Assembly (NCBI GenBank): GCA_910583895.1
Contig: CAJTYJ010000053.1
Location: 1-22,742 of the forward strand
DNA length: 22,742 nt
Origin: an uncultured Lachnospiraceae bacterium
GTDB lineage: Bacteria > Bacillota > Clostridia > Lachnospirales > Lachnospiraceae
Direction: 5' to 3'
The notes under the pieces were generated by a model. The model saw nothing but the letters and a program-made list of their open reading frames with translations. It was not told where the DNA came from and did no database searches. Positions within the stretch are counted from its first letter, which is position 1, and every line of letters begins with the position of its first letter. The translations under genes and the position numbers were made by a program. This document shows positions 14,854 to 22,121 of this stretch, one piece after another.

Positions 14854-15779
14854 CCATGATCCAGTTACTGGCCTGTGCCGGGATGATCGCCGGCTGTTTC
14901 TTTCTGCTGCGCTTAAGGCCGGTGGAATTTACGGATGACCTGTTTTCCTTTCTTCTGCGGAAACCAAAGACGCTGAAGGAGGAGATCAACGAGGCCACCA
15001 GAAGAAAGAGGCCGGGGATTCTGAAGAAGGAGATCACGGAGGCCCAGGACATTCTTGTGATGACCGGGAGAGGGAATCGATTTTCTCTTGTCTGTGCTGT
15101 GAGTCTTGCCCTGTTCGCCGCAGGCGGCTCCTTTGCCATCATGATCGGGAACTTTTTTCTGGCACCGGTGATGGCCTGCGGTTTTCTGTTCATACCATTC
15201 TGGTATGTGCGCCTGACCGCAAACCACTATAAAAAGAATGTATCAGCGGAACTGGAGACGGCCCTCTCCATCATCACTACGGCATACCTGCGCAACGAAG
15301 ACATTTTGACAGCAGTGGAGGAAAATCTGCATTATTTAAATCCTCCCGTCCAGAACGTGTTCCGGGATTTTGTCACCCAGGTAAAGATGGTGAACCCGGA
15401 TGTGGAGGCGGCGCTGAAGGTTCTGCGGGGCCGGATCGAGAATGACGTGTTCGAGGAATGGTGTGATGCCTTAAGCGACTGCCAGCTGGACCGGAGCTTA
15501 AAGACTACCCTGACTCCCATCGTGAACAAGATGTCCGACATGCGGATTGTGAACGCAGAGCTGGAGTTTCTGGTGACGGAGCCGAGAAAAGAATTCATCA
15601 CCATGGTTTTTCTGGTGATCGGCAACATTCCGCTGATGTATTTTCTAAACCGCAGCTGGTATGAGACACTGATGTTCACAACCGTGGGGCAGATCATCCT
15701 GGCGGTGACGGCGGCCCTGATCTTTGTTTCCACGGCCCTGGTCATCCGTCTGACCAAACCGTTAGAGTACAGGAGGTGA
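14850..15779 (+). CDS. TadB-like pilus platform membrane protein
   Basis: ATG 14850 overlaps the TadA stop (ATGA), implying translational coupling. The protein is 309 aa. It has an N-terminal helix (residues ~5-22), two helices around 78-115 (SLVCAVSLALFAAGGSFAIM and FLAPVMACGFLFIPFWYV) and two C-terminal helices (~250-300, TMVFLVIGNIPLMYFL and IILAVTAALIFVSTALVI). Between them lies a helical cytosolic domain (ELETALSIITTAYLRNEDIL, ENDVFEEWCDALSDCQL) typical of the type II secretion F domain. TadB pairs with TadC as the inner-membrane platform on which TadA acts. Gene order and topology make the call firm, though sequence divergence from Gram-negative TadB is large. Confidence 0.85.
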   Translation: MTMIQLLACAGMIAGCFFLLRLRPVEFTDDLFSFLLRKPKTLKEEINEATRRKRPGILKKEITEAQDILVMTGRGNRFSLVCAVSLALFAAGGSFAIMIGNFFLAPVMACGFLFIPFWYVRLTANHYKKNVSAELETALSIITTAYLRNEDILTAVEENLHYLNPPVQNVFRDFVTQVKMVNPDVEAALKVLRGRIENDVFEEWCDALSDCQLDRSLKTTLTPIVNKMSDMRIVNAELEFLVTEPRKEFITMVFLVIGNIPLMYFLNRSWYETLMFTTVGQIILAVTAALIFVSTALVIRLTKPLEYRR

Positions 15780-15784
15780 TACAG

Positions 15785-16672
15785 GTGACAACCATGTTGA
15801 TGATGGGGCTGCTGGCGGCCTTTGGGGTGTTTTTGGCAGGAGGGCTGTTCTTTGTGACAGCGGATCTGCTGCGCCTTCCCTACCTTCAGACCTCAAAAGC
15901 CATGGTCAATACGGGCAGGGAGAAAAAGACGGCGGCAAAGACGCTGGAGACCTATTTACTGATACTGGCGGCGAGGTTTGCCCCTTATATCCGGATGGAT
16001 GCCTATAAGAGGAGCCGCCTGAAAAATATCCTGAAGGCCAGCGGACTGAACCTGGAGCCGGAGACCTATCAGGCATATGCACTGGTGAAGGCAGGGGCTG
16101 TGATGCTGGGGATCCTCCCGGTACTGCTTTTATTCCCTCTGCTGTCGGTGATCGTGGTGTTCCTTGCGGTGATGGTGTATTTTAAGGAGATCAACCGTGC
16201 GGATGAGCTGCTTGCCGAGAAACGGGGCGTCATCGAGACGGAGCTGCCCCGGTTCGTATCCACCATCGAGCAGGAACTGAAGAACAGCCGGGATGTGCTT
16301 TCTATCGTGGAGAATTATAAGAAGAATGCCGGGGAGCAGTTTTCCGGGGAGCTGGACGTGCTGGTGGCGGACATGCGTTCCAGCAGCTATGAGGCGGCCC
16401 TGACCCGGTTCGAGGCCAGGCTCAACTCCCCCATGCTCTCCGATGTGGTCCGAGGGCTCATCGGGGTGCTGCGGGGAGATGACGGGGCCATGTATTTCCA
16501 GATGCTCTCCCATGACTTCAAGCAGCTGGAGCTGCAGCGGTTAAAGAAGGAGGCCCAGAAGATCCCGCCGAAAATCCGGGTGTTCAGCTTTGTGATGCTG
16601 ATGTGCTTCCTGTTCATGTACCTGGCGATCATTGTGATCGAGATCATCAAATCCATGGGGAGTATGTTTTAG
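15785..16672 (+). CDS. TadC-like pilus platform membrane protein
   Basis: GTG 15785 lies 8 nt after AGGAGG (15771-15776); the other in-frame GTG at 15776 is inside that site and the ATG at 15794 is farther. The protein is ~295 aa. It has N-terminal hydrophobic helices (MGLLAAFGVFLAGGLFFV), a central pair around residues 100-125 (AVMLGILPVLLLFPLLSVIV), a cytosolic helical F domain (VIETELPRFVSTIEQELKNS, SRDVLSIVENYKK) and a C-terminal helix (VMLMCFLFMYLAIIVIEII). It is the partner of the TadB-like protein encoded just before. The next gene is not a pseudopilin but the repeat protein at 16685. Confidence 0.85.
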   Translation: MTTMLMMGLLAAFGVFLAGGLFFVTADLLRLPYLQTSKAMVNTGREKKTAAKTLETYLLILAARFAPYIRMDAYKRSRLKNILKASGLNLEPETYQAYALVKAGAVMLGILPVLLLFPLLSVIVVFLAVMVYFKEINRADELLAEKRGVIETELPRFVSTIEQELKNSRDVLSIVENYKKNAGEQFSGELDVLVADMRSSSYEAALTRFEARLNSPMLSDVVRGLIGVLRGDDGAMYFQMLSHDFKQLELQRLKKEAQKIPPKIRVFSFVMLMCFLFMYLAIIVIEIIKSMGSMF

Positions 16673-16684
16673 GGGAGGTGAAAG

Positions 16685-17872
16685 ATGCCGCCAAAGCCGG
16701 TCAGTTATAAGGGAAAGGAATACGGCTCCAGGAAAGAATTGTGCCAGGAGTATGGAATTGATGAGAAAAGGGTGACAGGACGCCTCTGTTCAGGGTGGAC
16801 ACTTGAGGAGGCCGTGGAGACTGCCCTTGGAGAGAAGGTGACCAATGGGATCCAGACAGAGTATGAGGGTGTGCAGTATCCGTCTTTAAGCTCCATGGCG
16901 GAAAAGCTGGACCTTCCGCTTTCTATCCTGCAGCATGCCTACTACCGGACAAAGGATATCGGACAGTCCGTGGAATATGCCAGAGGATATGCCAGCCGTG
17001 ACATGGCGGTATGGGGGAAGGAGTACCAGAGCCTGTCCCAGGTCGCCATGGTGTTTGGCATCAGCCACTATCATCTGGTCAGTCAGGTGCGGGAAGGGGT
17101 AAGACTCCAGGAAGCAGTGAAGAAGGCGCTGGAGACGGAACCGGTTCAATTCCAGGGAAAGACCTATGAACATTTCGGGGACCTGTGTGCCGCATACCGG
17201 ATACAGCCGGCCAATGTGTACTTCCGTCTGGAATACGGGATGGATCTTAAGGAGGCCTTGACACGGCCCATCAAAGGAATGGGAAATAAAAATGAGACAG
17301 TCTACCGGGGAAAGACGTATGAGAGTCAGATCGATCTTTGCCGGTCCTACGGCATCTCAGTCCTGTGCGTGAGGGAGCAGCTTCGGAGCCAGCCCCTTAC
17401 TTTTCTGGAGGAGTTTGATGTGTTAAACCAGATGAAGGAACGGCTGGGGATGGGGAAGGAGGAGATGCTGAACTATATTCCCCACTGCCGGATCCGGGGA
17501 AGGAACTATAAGACCATGGCAGGACTCCTGCGGGAGTTTGGCATCACTGCAAGTGCTTTCTATACCCGGAAATGCCGGAACGAGGACAAGGATGTGTTCG
17601 CTGTCCTAAAGGAGATGCAAAAGGAAACAAGGAGGGCCTATGTGGTGGATGGGAAGCCCATGCTTCAGGAGGAACTGGAGAAGATGGGGTATACGAAATA
17701 CCGGATCAGCCGGCTGGCCAGAGGAGAACTTCCCAAATATCCAAGGCTCCAGGGATTCGACCTGGACACAGGATGTATGGATGGGGAGAAGCTGTACTAT
17801 GAGATCCTGAATGAAAAACTGCAGGAAGCCGGGCAGGTGTCAGGGGAAGAGATAGAAATCAAAATGGAGTGA
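16685..17872 (+). CDS. Protein of about seven tandem helix-turn-helix-like repeats
   Basis: The protein is 395 aa, with ATG 16685 after GGGGAGGTG (16673-16681). It is built from repeats with the pattern 'hxGKxYxSxxxLcxxYGIsxxxVxxRLxxGxxLxEAhxxAL'. The anchor glycines are at residues 10, 62, 111, 158, 209, 272 and 323, 47-63 residues apart. Examples are YKGKEYGSRKELCQEYGI in repeat 1, VWGKEYQSLSQVAMVFGI in repeat 3, and FQGKTYEHFGDLCAAYRI in repeat 4; the seventh is degenerate. Each unit looks like a strand followed by a helix-turn-helix, as in NUMOD1-type or recombinase-tail DNA-binding modules. No enzymatic, membrane or signal segment is seen. It sits inside the tad operon between tadC and the pseudopilin genes, where a DNA-binding protein is not expected. 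The function is unknown; modular DNA binding is inference. Confidence 0.6.
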   Translation: MPPKPVSYKGKEYGSRKELCQEYGIDEKRVTGRLCSGWTLEEAVETALGEKVTNGIQTEYEGVQYPSLSSMAEKLDLPLSILQHAYYRTKDIGQSVEYARGYASRDMAVWGKEYQSLSQVAMVFGISHYHLVSQVREGVRLQEAVKKALETEPVQFQGKTYEHFGDLCAAYRIQPANVYFRLEYGMDLKEALTRPIKGMGNKNETVYRGKTYESQIDLCRSYGISVLCVREQLRSQPLTFLEEFDVLNQMKERLGMGKEEMLNYIPHCRIRGRNYKTMAGLLREFGITASAFYTRKCRNEDKDVFAVLKEMQKETRRAYVVDGKPMLQEELEKMGYTKYRISRLARGELPKYPRLQGFDLDTGCMDGEKLYYEILNEKLQEAGQVSGEEIEIKME

Positions 17873-17886
17873 AGGAAGGAGGGCCA

Positions 17887-17988
17887 ATGACTGAAGAACA
17901 GAAAGAAAAAAAGAGCAGGGAGCGTCTGCTGGAAGAACTCTGTCAGCTGACCGGGGAGGAAAAGGCACAGGAGGTGAGGGAGCATTGA
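17887..17988 (+). CDS. 33-aa charged micro-protein between the repeat protein and the DUF4320-type gene
   Basis: ATG 17887 has AAGGAAGGAGGG just before it (17872-17883) and ends at TGA 17986-17988, overlapping the TTG start of the next gene by 4 nt (TTGA). The product starts MTEEQKEKKSRERLLEELCQ, then LTGEEKAQEVREH, and would be one amphipathic, highly charged helix. The strong ribosome-binding site and the tight overlap suggest real translation, at least to couple expression of the DUF4320-type gene. No family is recognised. Confidence 0.5.
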   Translation: MTEEQKEKKSRERLLEELCQLTGEEKAQEVREH

Positions 17989-18380
17989 GGAAACTGTGGA
18001 AGGAGGAAAAAGGGGAAGGCTACATCGATATCGCTGTGCTGGTGCTGTGCGTCTTTCTGGTTTTGGCCCTGTCCGTAAAGCTCCTGCCGGTATTCATTGC
18101 CAAACAGCAGCTGGATACTTATGCTACGGAGCTGTGCCGGGAGGCGGAGATTTCCGGGCGGGTGGGGAGCGAGACCAGCAGGCGGGCGGCGGTGCTGACG
18201 GAGCAGACGGGCCTGACACCTGAGATCCAGTGGTCAAAGAGCGGGCGGATCCAGCTGAACGAGGAGGTCAGTGTCCAGCTGACTTACCGGTATGACCTGG
18301 GGCTGTTCGGCAGCTTCGGCTCCTTTCCGGTGACGCTGAAGGCAGAAGCCTCCGGAAAATCGGAGGTGTACTGGAAATGA
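17985..18380 (+). CDS. DUF4320-family pseudopilin-like protein (TTG start)
   Basis: TTG 17985 lies ~10 nt after GGAGG (17970-17974). The 131-aa protein begins with a short basic leader, then KGEGYIDIAVLVLCVFLVLA, VFIAKQQLDTYATELCREAE and ISGRVGSET, matching DUF4320 proteins of clostridial conjugative elements. The junction Gly10-Glu11 with Asp15 at +5 is the same site as in the two Flp-like pilins, so the same peptidase may process it. The C-terminal part is beta-rich (IQLNEEVSVQLTYRYDLGLF). In Tad systems TadE/TadF pseudopilins sit at this place in the gene order. It ends in ATGA with the next gene. Confidence 0.85.
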   Translation: MRKLWKEEKGEGYIDIAVLVLCVFLVLALSVKLLPVFIAKQQLDTYATELCREAEISGRVGSETSRRAAVLTEQTGLTPEIQWSKSGRIQLNEEVSVQLTYRYDLGLFGSFGSFPVTLKAEASGKSEVYWK

Positions 18381-18922
18381 GGAAGCTGAAGGAATGTTTC
18401 AGGGATGAGAGCGGAGTGTCCTTTCCTCTGGTAATCGCTATTACCCTGGCTCTGCTTTTGATTCTGTGCGGGGTCATGGAGTATCTGCGTCTGAACCTGA
18501 TGGCTGCCGGCGTGAAGGAAGCGGTGCAGGATGCCATCGTGGTGGTGGTCAACGACAATTACGCCAACGTGTACCATGGGGTAAGGGAAGGGTATTCCGG
18601 GGGATATACAAGCGATGGTTCCGGCTTTGAGGCTACCGTGGATGACGGGGACATTTACTATGAGCTGGACCGGGTGCTGGGTACCCATTCAGAAGGCGGT
18701 GCCCATGTCAAATATGCGGAGGGCGTGCTGGAATATAAGATCACCGGCCTGCAGGTGACCATCCGGAACGCGCCCCTGGCCCCGTCAGATCCCCGGAATG
18801 CCCAGCGCTTCGAGGCGGATGCCATGGTCATGCTGGAGGTGCCGGTGCGGTTTGCCGGGAAGGTGTTTCCGTCTCTTCGGATGCGTCTGAAGGTACAGGC
18901 GGGATATATGGAAGTTTTCTGA
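18377..18922 (+). CDS. TadE-like pseudopilin
   Basis: ATG 18377 overlaps the previous stop (ATGA). The protein is 181 aa: a short charged leader, then DESGVSFPLVIAITLALLLI, one membrane helix near the N-terminus, and an extracytoplasmic domain (KEAVQDAIVVVVNDNYANVY, then a glycine-rich loop, then VMLEVPVRFAGKVFPSLRMR). This is the TadE/TadF shape: a type IV-pilin-like N-terminal helix and a small globular domain. The residue at +5 from Gly13 is Leu, not acidic, so processing is less certain than for the DUF4320-type protein. It is the last gene of the compact tad operon; its stop codon lies in the loop of a hairpin (18908-18931). Confidence 0.75.
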   Translation: MRKLKECFRDESGVSFPLVIAITLALLLILCGVMEYLRLNLMAAGVKEAVQDAIVVVVNDNYANVYHGVREGYSGGYTSDGSGFEATVDDGDIYYELDRVLGTHSEGGAHVKYAEGVLEYKITGLQVTIRNAPLAPSDPRNAQRFEADAMVMLEVPVRFAGKVFPSLRMRLKVQAGYMEVF

Positions 18923-18931
18923 AAATTCCAT
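18908..18931 (+). promoter_or_regulatory. Hairpin spanning the stop codon of the TadE-like gene
   Basis: ATGGAA (18908-18913) pairs with TTCCAT (18926-18931) and TTTT (18915-18918) with AAAA (18922-18925). G18914 is bulged and CTG is the loop. The TGA stop is at 18920-18922. No T tract follows. It may be an mRNA 3'-end or processing structure, or a DNA operator for the promoter-like sequence right after it. Confidence 0.4.
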
Positions 18932-18940
18932 ACGATAATG

Positions 18941-18970
18941 TTGGACTTTTGGAAAAACTTCGGGTATGTT
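18941..18970 (+). promoter_or_regulatory. Candidate sigma-A promoter
   Basis: TTGGAC (18941-18946) and TATGTT (18965-18970) are 18 nt apart in an AT-richer 114-bp gap, upstream of the gene at 19037. A GGTATG/CATACC inverted repeat (18963-18968 and 18989-18994) overlaps the -10 box and could be an operator. Both boxes deviate from consensus, so this is a candidate only. Confidence 0.4.
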
Positions 18971-19036
18971 GTGTCGTACAAAGAGATGCATACCGGTACT
19001 TGGAAACGTAAGATTCACTGAAAAAGGAGGAAAAGC

Positions 19037-19651
19037 ATGAAACAGAATCCAAAACAGAAAAAATGGATGTTAATCGCAGGGGGTGCCGTCATCTGCATCG
19101 TACTGGCGGTGGCGATCGGGAGCCGGTTCAGGAAGCAGCCTGGGGCGGAGGATGTGATCCTTCCGGAAGAGACCGAGGATACCCGGATCATCCTGGCAGA
19201 CCTTCCACACAGGGTGGATATCGAACTGGAAAGAACAGAAGGAGAGCGTGACGATCATGAGGCAGAAGAGCCGGAAGTGGTCGTAAGAACAGAAACGGGA
19301 GCTGCAGAAACAGTGCAGGAGGCCCTTCCGCCTCAGACGGACAGAGAAGAGCAGAAGCTCCAGGAGGAGGTGACAAAGCCGGAGGCTGTCTCGGAGGAGA
19401 TCCTTCACGACCCTACAAAGAAACCGAATGGGGAGATGGTGGAAGGAGAGCCGGTGCCGGAAGAACATGCGGAAGGGACCAGGCCGGAAGAGCCGGTGGT
19501 GCCGGAGGGTACCCCACAGGCCGGGGACACTTCCGGAGGGCAGATCTACATTCCCGGCTTCGGATGGGTGGAGAACCAGGGCGGAGGCGCTTCGGGGACC
19601 ACAGCCGGGGACATGTATGAGAACGGGAACAAGATCGGGGCCATGGACTGA
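19037..19651 (+). CDS. Membrane-anchored acidic protein, DUF6550-like
   Basis: ATG 19037 follows AAAAAGGAGG (19021-19030). The protein is 204 aa with a Lys-rich start, one membrane helix (residues ~11-28, MLIAGGAVICIVLAVAIG) and a long Glu/Pro-rich, probably disordered extracytoplasmic stretch. The C-terminus is a conserved-looking end (IYIPGFGWVENQGGG, then GNKIGAMD). That ending resembles the DUF6550 family of clostridial conjugative elements (recalled, not searched). It could act as a flexible spacer or partner in the cell wall for the pilus or the secreted protein that follows. The function is unknown. It is followed by a strong terminator. Confidence 0.65.
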   Translation: MKQNPKQKKWMLIAGGAVICIVLAVAIGSRFRKQPGAEDVILPEETEDTRIILADLPHRVDIELERTEGERDDHEAEEPEVVVRTETGAAETVQEALPPQTDREEQKLQEEVTKPEAVSEEILHDPTKKPNGEMVEGEPVPEEHAEGTRPEEPVVPEGTPQAGDTSGGQIYIPGFGWVENQGGGASGTTAGDMYENGNKIGAMD

Positions 19652-19680
19652 GAAACGGTATGGCAGAAAGAAAAATATTG

Positions 19681-19723
19681 GACAGGAAAAGGGCATCGTC
19701 AAAGTGGCGGTGCTTTTTCTGTC
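19681..19723 (+). terminator. Strong extended rho-independent terminator
   Basis: GCATCGTC (19693-19700) pairs with GGCGGTGC (19706-19713) around AAAGT, with two G-U pairs, followed by TTTTTCT. Upstream GACAGGAAAA (19681-19690) pairs with TTTTTCTGTC (19714-19723), so the structure is symmetrical with A tracts before and T tracts after. It should separate the 19037 gene from the secreted-protein gene. Confidence 0.75.
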
Positions 19724-19732
19724 ACCGGGAGT

Positions 19733-19824
19733 TATACCCGTGAGCCAAATGATTTGCCAACACAGTTCCTGTATTTCCATAAAAGATACCGAATCATTTG
19801 CAAATAAGTATGCTCGCGGGTATA
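19733..19824. repeat. Large interrupted inverted repeat upstream of the secreted-protein gene
   Basis: The left arm is contiguous (19733-19754): TATACCCGTGAGC, then CAAATGATT. The right arm is split: AATCATTTG (19792-19800), 11 unpaired bases, then GCTCGCGGGTATA (19812-19824). Pairing is perfect except for one base that can form G-U in RNA, and GTCAC/GTGAC (19721-19725 and 19831-19835) extends it. The 252-bp gap it lies in has no gene I can support. It could be a leader RNA, an operator, or a small mobile repeat. TTGCAA (19799-19804) and TATATG (19821-19826), 16 nt apart, could be a weak promoter within it. Confidence 0.55.
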
Positions 19825-19903
19825 TGTTCCGTGACAAGATTTTGTGAAAAAATATCGTCCGGCGATGCAGGAATGATACGGTCTACGGACAGAAAGGAGC
19901 CGA

Positions 19904-21604
19904 ATGAAACAGATTTTTCTGAAGGTGCTGACAGGTCTGCTGGTCTGTCTGCTGCTTTTCCCTTCCACCGCCTATGCTGTGGGGGAAGGAAACATTGACA
20001 GTGGAGGCGGGGGCATGGGGCAGGGAACGAACCAGAACAGCTGGACACCGGGCATGGAGGGTGTGCGGGTGACGGTGGTGGAGGCGGAAGGAGGGACTCC
20101 GGTGACCGTGCCCATCGACCTGACCAACAAGCGCTTAAGCAACATCGCCTATTCCTTTGGGAAGGTGTGCAAGATCTCCTACCTGGGAGGGCAGGGGATC
20201 GCGCCGGATACCGGAGTCTACCAGTATGTGAACCCCGGCCAGTCCCTGCCCAGGATCATCAGTTCCAAAAGCCTGGGGGCAGCCAGCATTGAGGCGATCA
20301 AGAGCTATTTTACAGACGAGCAGGTGGTGCGCAGTATCGCCGGGCTGGTGGGGATGGACTTCGATACCCTGATTGGCGGCAGGTACAAGCTGTTCCTGGA
20401 ACCGGTGATGTATGTGAAATTCCAGGGAGTGTACGTGGCCATGACCGCCACTGAGGCCGCCTGCTATGATGAGGTGACCGGGGGAGCTGTCCGCAGGGTG
20501 CTGCCCACCGTGGCCTTCCAGAACCTGCCGCTGTCCATGTTTCTGGAAAGCGGGGACCTGGGGTTCCCGGCGTGGGGAGGGCCAAGATCCGGCGTCCGGT
20601 CCAATCAGGAGGTGAAATCCTCCCTGGGCCTTGGCATTGTTCGGTTCAATGAAGTGGTCACTCCACCGGCAGTGTCTGTCTATGATTACGAATACCGGGT
20701 GAACACGGAGGTTATCACTTCGGTCATGGTGCGGGGAGGCCAGGCGGATCCGGACCATCCGGTATCCGTGACCTTCCATGTGGGCGGGCGGACCATGCGG
20801 GTGAACAACGTGTATTACCCTTCCGGAGACAGCCAGCTGGTGTGGATCCGCTGGACCACCCCGGCCACACCCCAGGTGATGGAGATCACCGTCTCGGCAA
20901 CCGGCAGGGGACATGCGGAAAAGAGCGTGATCACCGCCAACATCGTAGACCTGGATCAGAACCCGCCACCGGACCCCCAGGCAGATGACCGCAATGACGG
21001 GTTCACGCCTGGTCCCATGCCGGTAAAGGAGCAGAGAACCTCTTCGGACTGGAGCGTATGGAGGCCCTGGTGGCAGGAACACTGGGTATGGCACAGCAGA
21101 GGGGAGGATGACGGCTACTGGTGCGACCATGGCTGGTGGGAGTTTGACCTGGATACCTATCATGCAAGCCTGTCGGCCACTATGGGGATCACACCGGATG
21201 GGAAGAACCCCACCGCTTCCGGAAGCACGCTGAAATCCGGTTACGGGATCCAGGAAACTGTGACAGCCAGGGTCAGTACCAGCCAGAGTTCGGCCACGAC
21301 TCCGGCCCAGAATGCGGTGACGTATTTCCCGGAGTTCCAGTATGGGCGGTTCTGGCGTCTCCTGGAACGGACCGGGAGCGGGTACCAGGCACGGTTTGAG
21401 TTTCAGGAAAACGAGTACAGCACCTATCAGCGGAGGACCCATTTCACGCCGATCTGGTACCCGGACGGGAGCTATACCCCCTACACCTGGCTCATCGACA
21501 GCTGGACCCCTGCCGGGATGCTGTCCATGAACCTGTCAGACAGTGTAAGCATCCGGGGAAATCTGTGGATGGACTGGCATATCGCCCCGCAGGATCCGTC
21601 ATAG
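19904..21604 (+). CDS. Large secreted protein with Trp-rich segment
   Basis: ATG 19904 lies after AGAAAGGAG (19891-19899). The protein is 566 aa with a clear signal peptide (FLKVLTGLLVCLLLFPSTAY, cleavage likely after AYA at residue 25) and no C-terminal anchor or sorting motif. After a Gly-rich linker comes a long beta-rich body. Residues 383-412 contain nine tryptophans in 30 positions, including DWSVWRPWWQEHWVW and GWWEFD, preceded by a Pro/Asp-rich linker. The C-terminal ~110 residues are aromatic and beta-rich (QYGRFWRLLERTGSGYQARF, WMDWHIAPQ). I do not recognise the family. Its place between tad genes and a VirB2-like gene suggests an extracellular component or adhesin of the pilus/transfer apparatus, which is inference. 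Confidence 0.7.
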   Translation: MKQIFLKVLTGLLVCLLLFPSTAYAVGEGNIDSGGGGMGQGTNQNSWTPGMEGVRVTVVEAEGGTPVTVPIDLTNKRLSNIAYSFGKVCKISYLGGQGIAPDTGVYQYVNPGQSLPRIISSKSLGAASIEAIKSYFTDEQVVRSIAGLVGMDFDTLIGGRYKLFLEPVMYVKFQGVYVAMTATEAACYDEVTGGAVRRVLPTVAFQNLPLSMFLESGDLGFPAWGGPRSGVRSNQEVKSSLGLGIVRFNEVVTPPAVSVYDYEYRVNTEVITSVMVRGGQADPDHPVSVTFHVGGRTMRVNNVYYPSGDSQLVWIRWTTPATPQVMEITVSATGRGHAEKSVITANIVDLDQNPPPDPQADDRNDGFTPGPMPVKEQRTSSDWSVWRPWWQEHWVWHSRGEDDGYWCDHGWWEFDLDTYHASLSATMGITPDGKNPTASGSTLKSGYGIQETVTARVSTSQSSATTPAQNAVTYFPEFQYGRFWRLLERTGSGYQARFEFQENEYSTYQRRTHFTPIWYPDGSYTPYTWLIDSWTPAGMLSMNLSDSVSIRGNLWMDWHIAPQDPS

Positions 21605-21616
21605 GAGGGCAGGAGC

Positions 21617-22084
21617 ATGGCATATGAAAGGATAAAGCGTCCAAAAGGAGCCGTCTACCATTATACAAAGAGAGAGAACCTGGACGGGATCCGGAAGGAT
21701 GGCAGGCTGCGCCGTTTCGGGGACCGGGAATGCTGGGTGTGCAGCTGTCTGGAGGATACGCTCCGGCTGATGGAGCTGACAGTGATGCAGGAAGGAAAGC
21801 CCTACTATGCAATGGGTGGTATCCCGAAACACTACCCCCCTTTTGTGCCGGAGGAGTATGTGATCTTGAAGCTGCAGCCCAGGTACCAGAGTGGGGACTG
21901 GGTCATTTGGAGACAGGCAATGCCTGTGGATGCGCCGCAGGAGCTTTTGGATCTGGCAGAGGAATTCAGCTTTTTGAAGAAAGGATTCCGGGGAGATTTA
22001 AGGTTTTATGGGGAGCCGGAGGTCTTCGAGGTTGCTGATTTCCTGGAAATGAGAACATCCAGGCCGGAGCTTCGGATGGAATAA
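21617..22084 (+). CDS. Hypothetical protein with ART/DarT-like N-terminal signature
   Basis: ATG 21617 follows AGGAGGGCAGGAG (21603-21615). The protein is 155 aa and soluble. It starts with KGAVYHYTKRENLDGIRKDG then RLRRFGDRECWVCSCLEDTL, similar in shape to the 'hYHhT...NLxxIxxxGxL' opening of DarT, Tpt1 and related NAD-dependent ADP-ribosyltransferase folds. Later parts (YVILKLQPRYQSGDWVIWRQ, EFSFLKKGFRGDLRFYGEPE) are consistent with alternating strands and a late conserved glutamate, but I cannot assign catalytic residues. No antitoxin-like neighbour (such as a macrodomain) is visible. The ADP-ribosyltransferase idea is tentative; it may simply be a conserved hypothetical of conjugative elements. 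Confidence 0.65.
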   Translation: MAYERIKRPKGAVYHYTKRENLDGIRKDGRLRRFGDRECWVCSCLEDTLRLMELTVMQEGKPYYAMGGIPKHYPPFVPEEYVILKLQPRYQSGDWVIWRQAMPVDAPQELLDLAEEFSFLKKGFRGDLRFYGEPEVFEVADFLEMRTSRPELRME

Positions 22085-22121
22085 AAGAACAGATCATCAG
22101 AGAAAAAGGAGGAAAAAATCA

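Noticed and set aside
20135..21442. Long open frame on the minus strand (435 codons) opposite the secreted-protein gene
   Set aside because: It has Pro/His/Arg-rich composition without domains, has no ribosome-binding site, and lies entirely opposite a gene with a signal peptide and a good start. It is a shadow of high-GC codon use.
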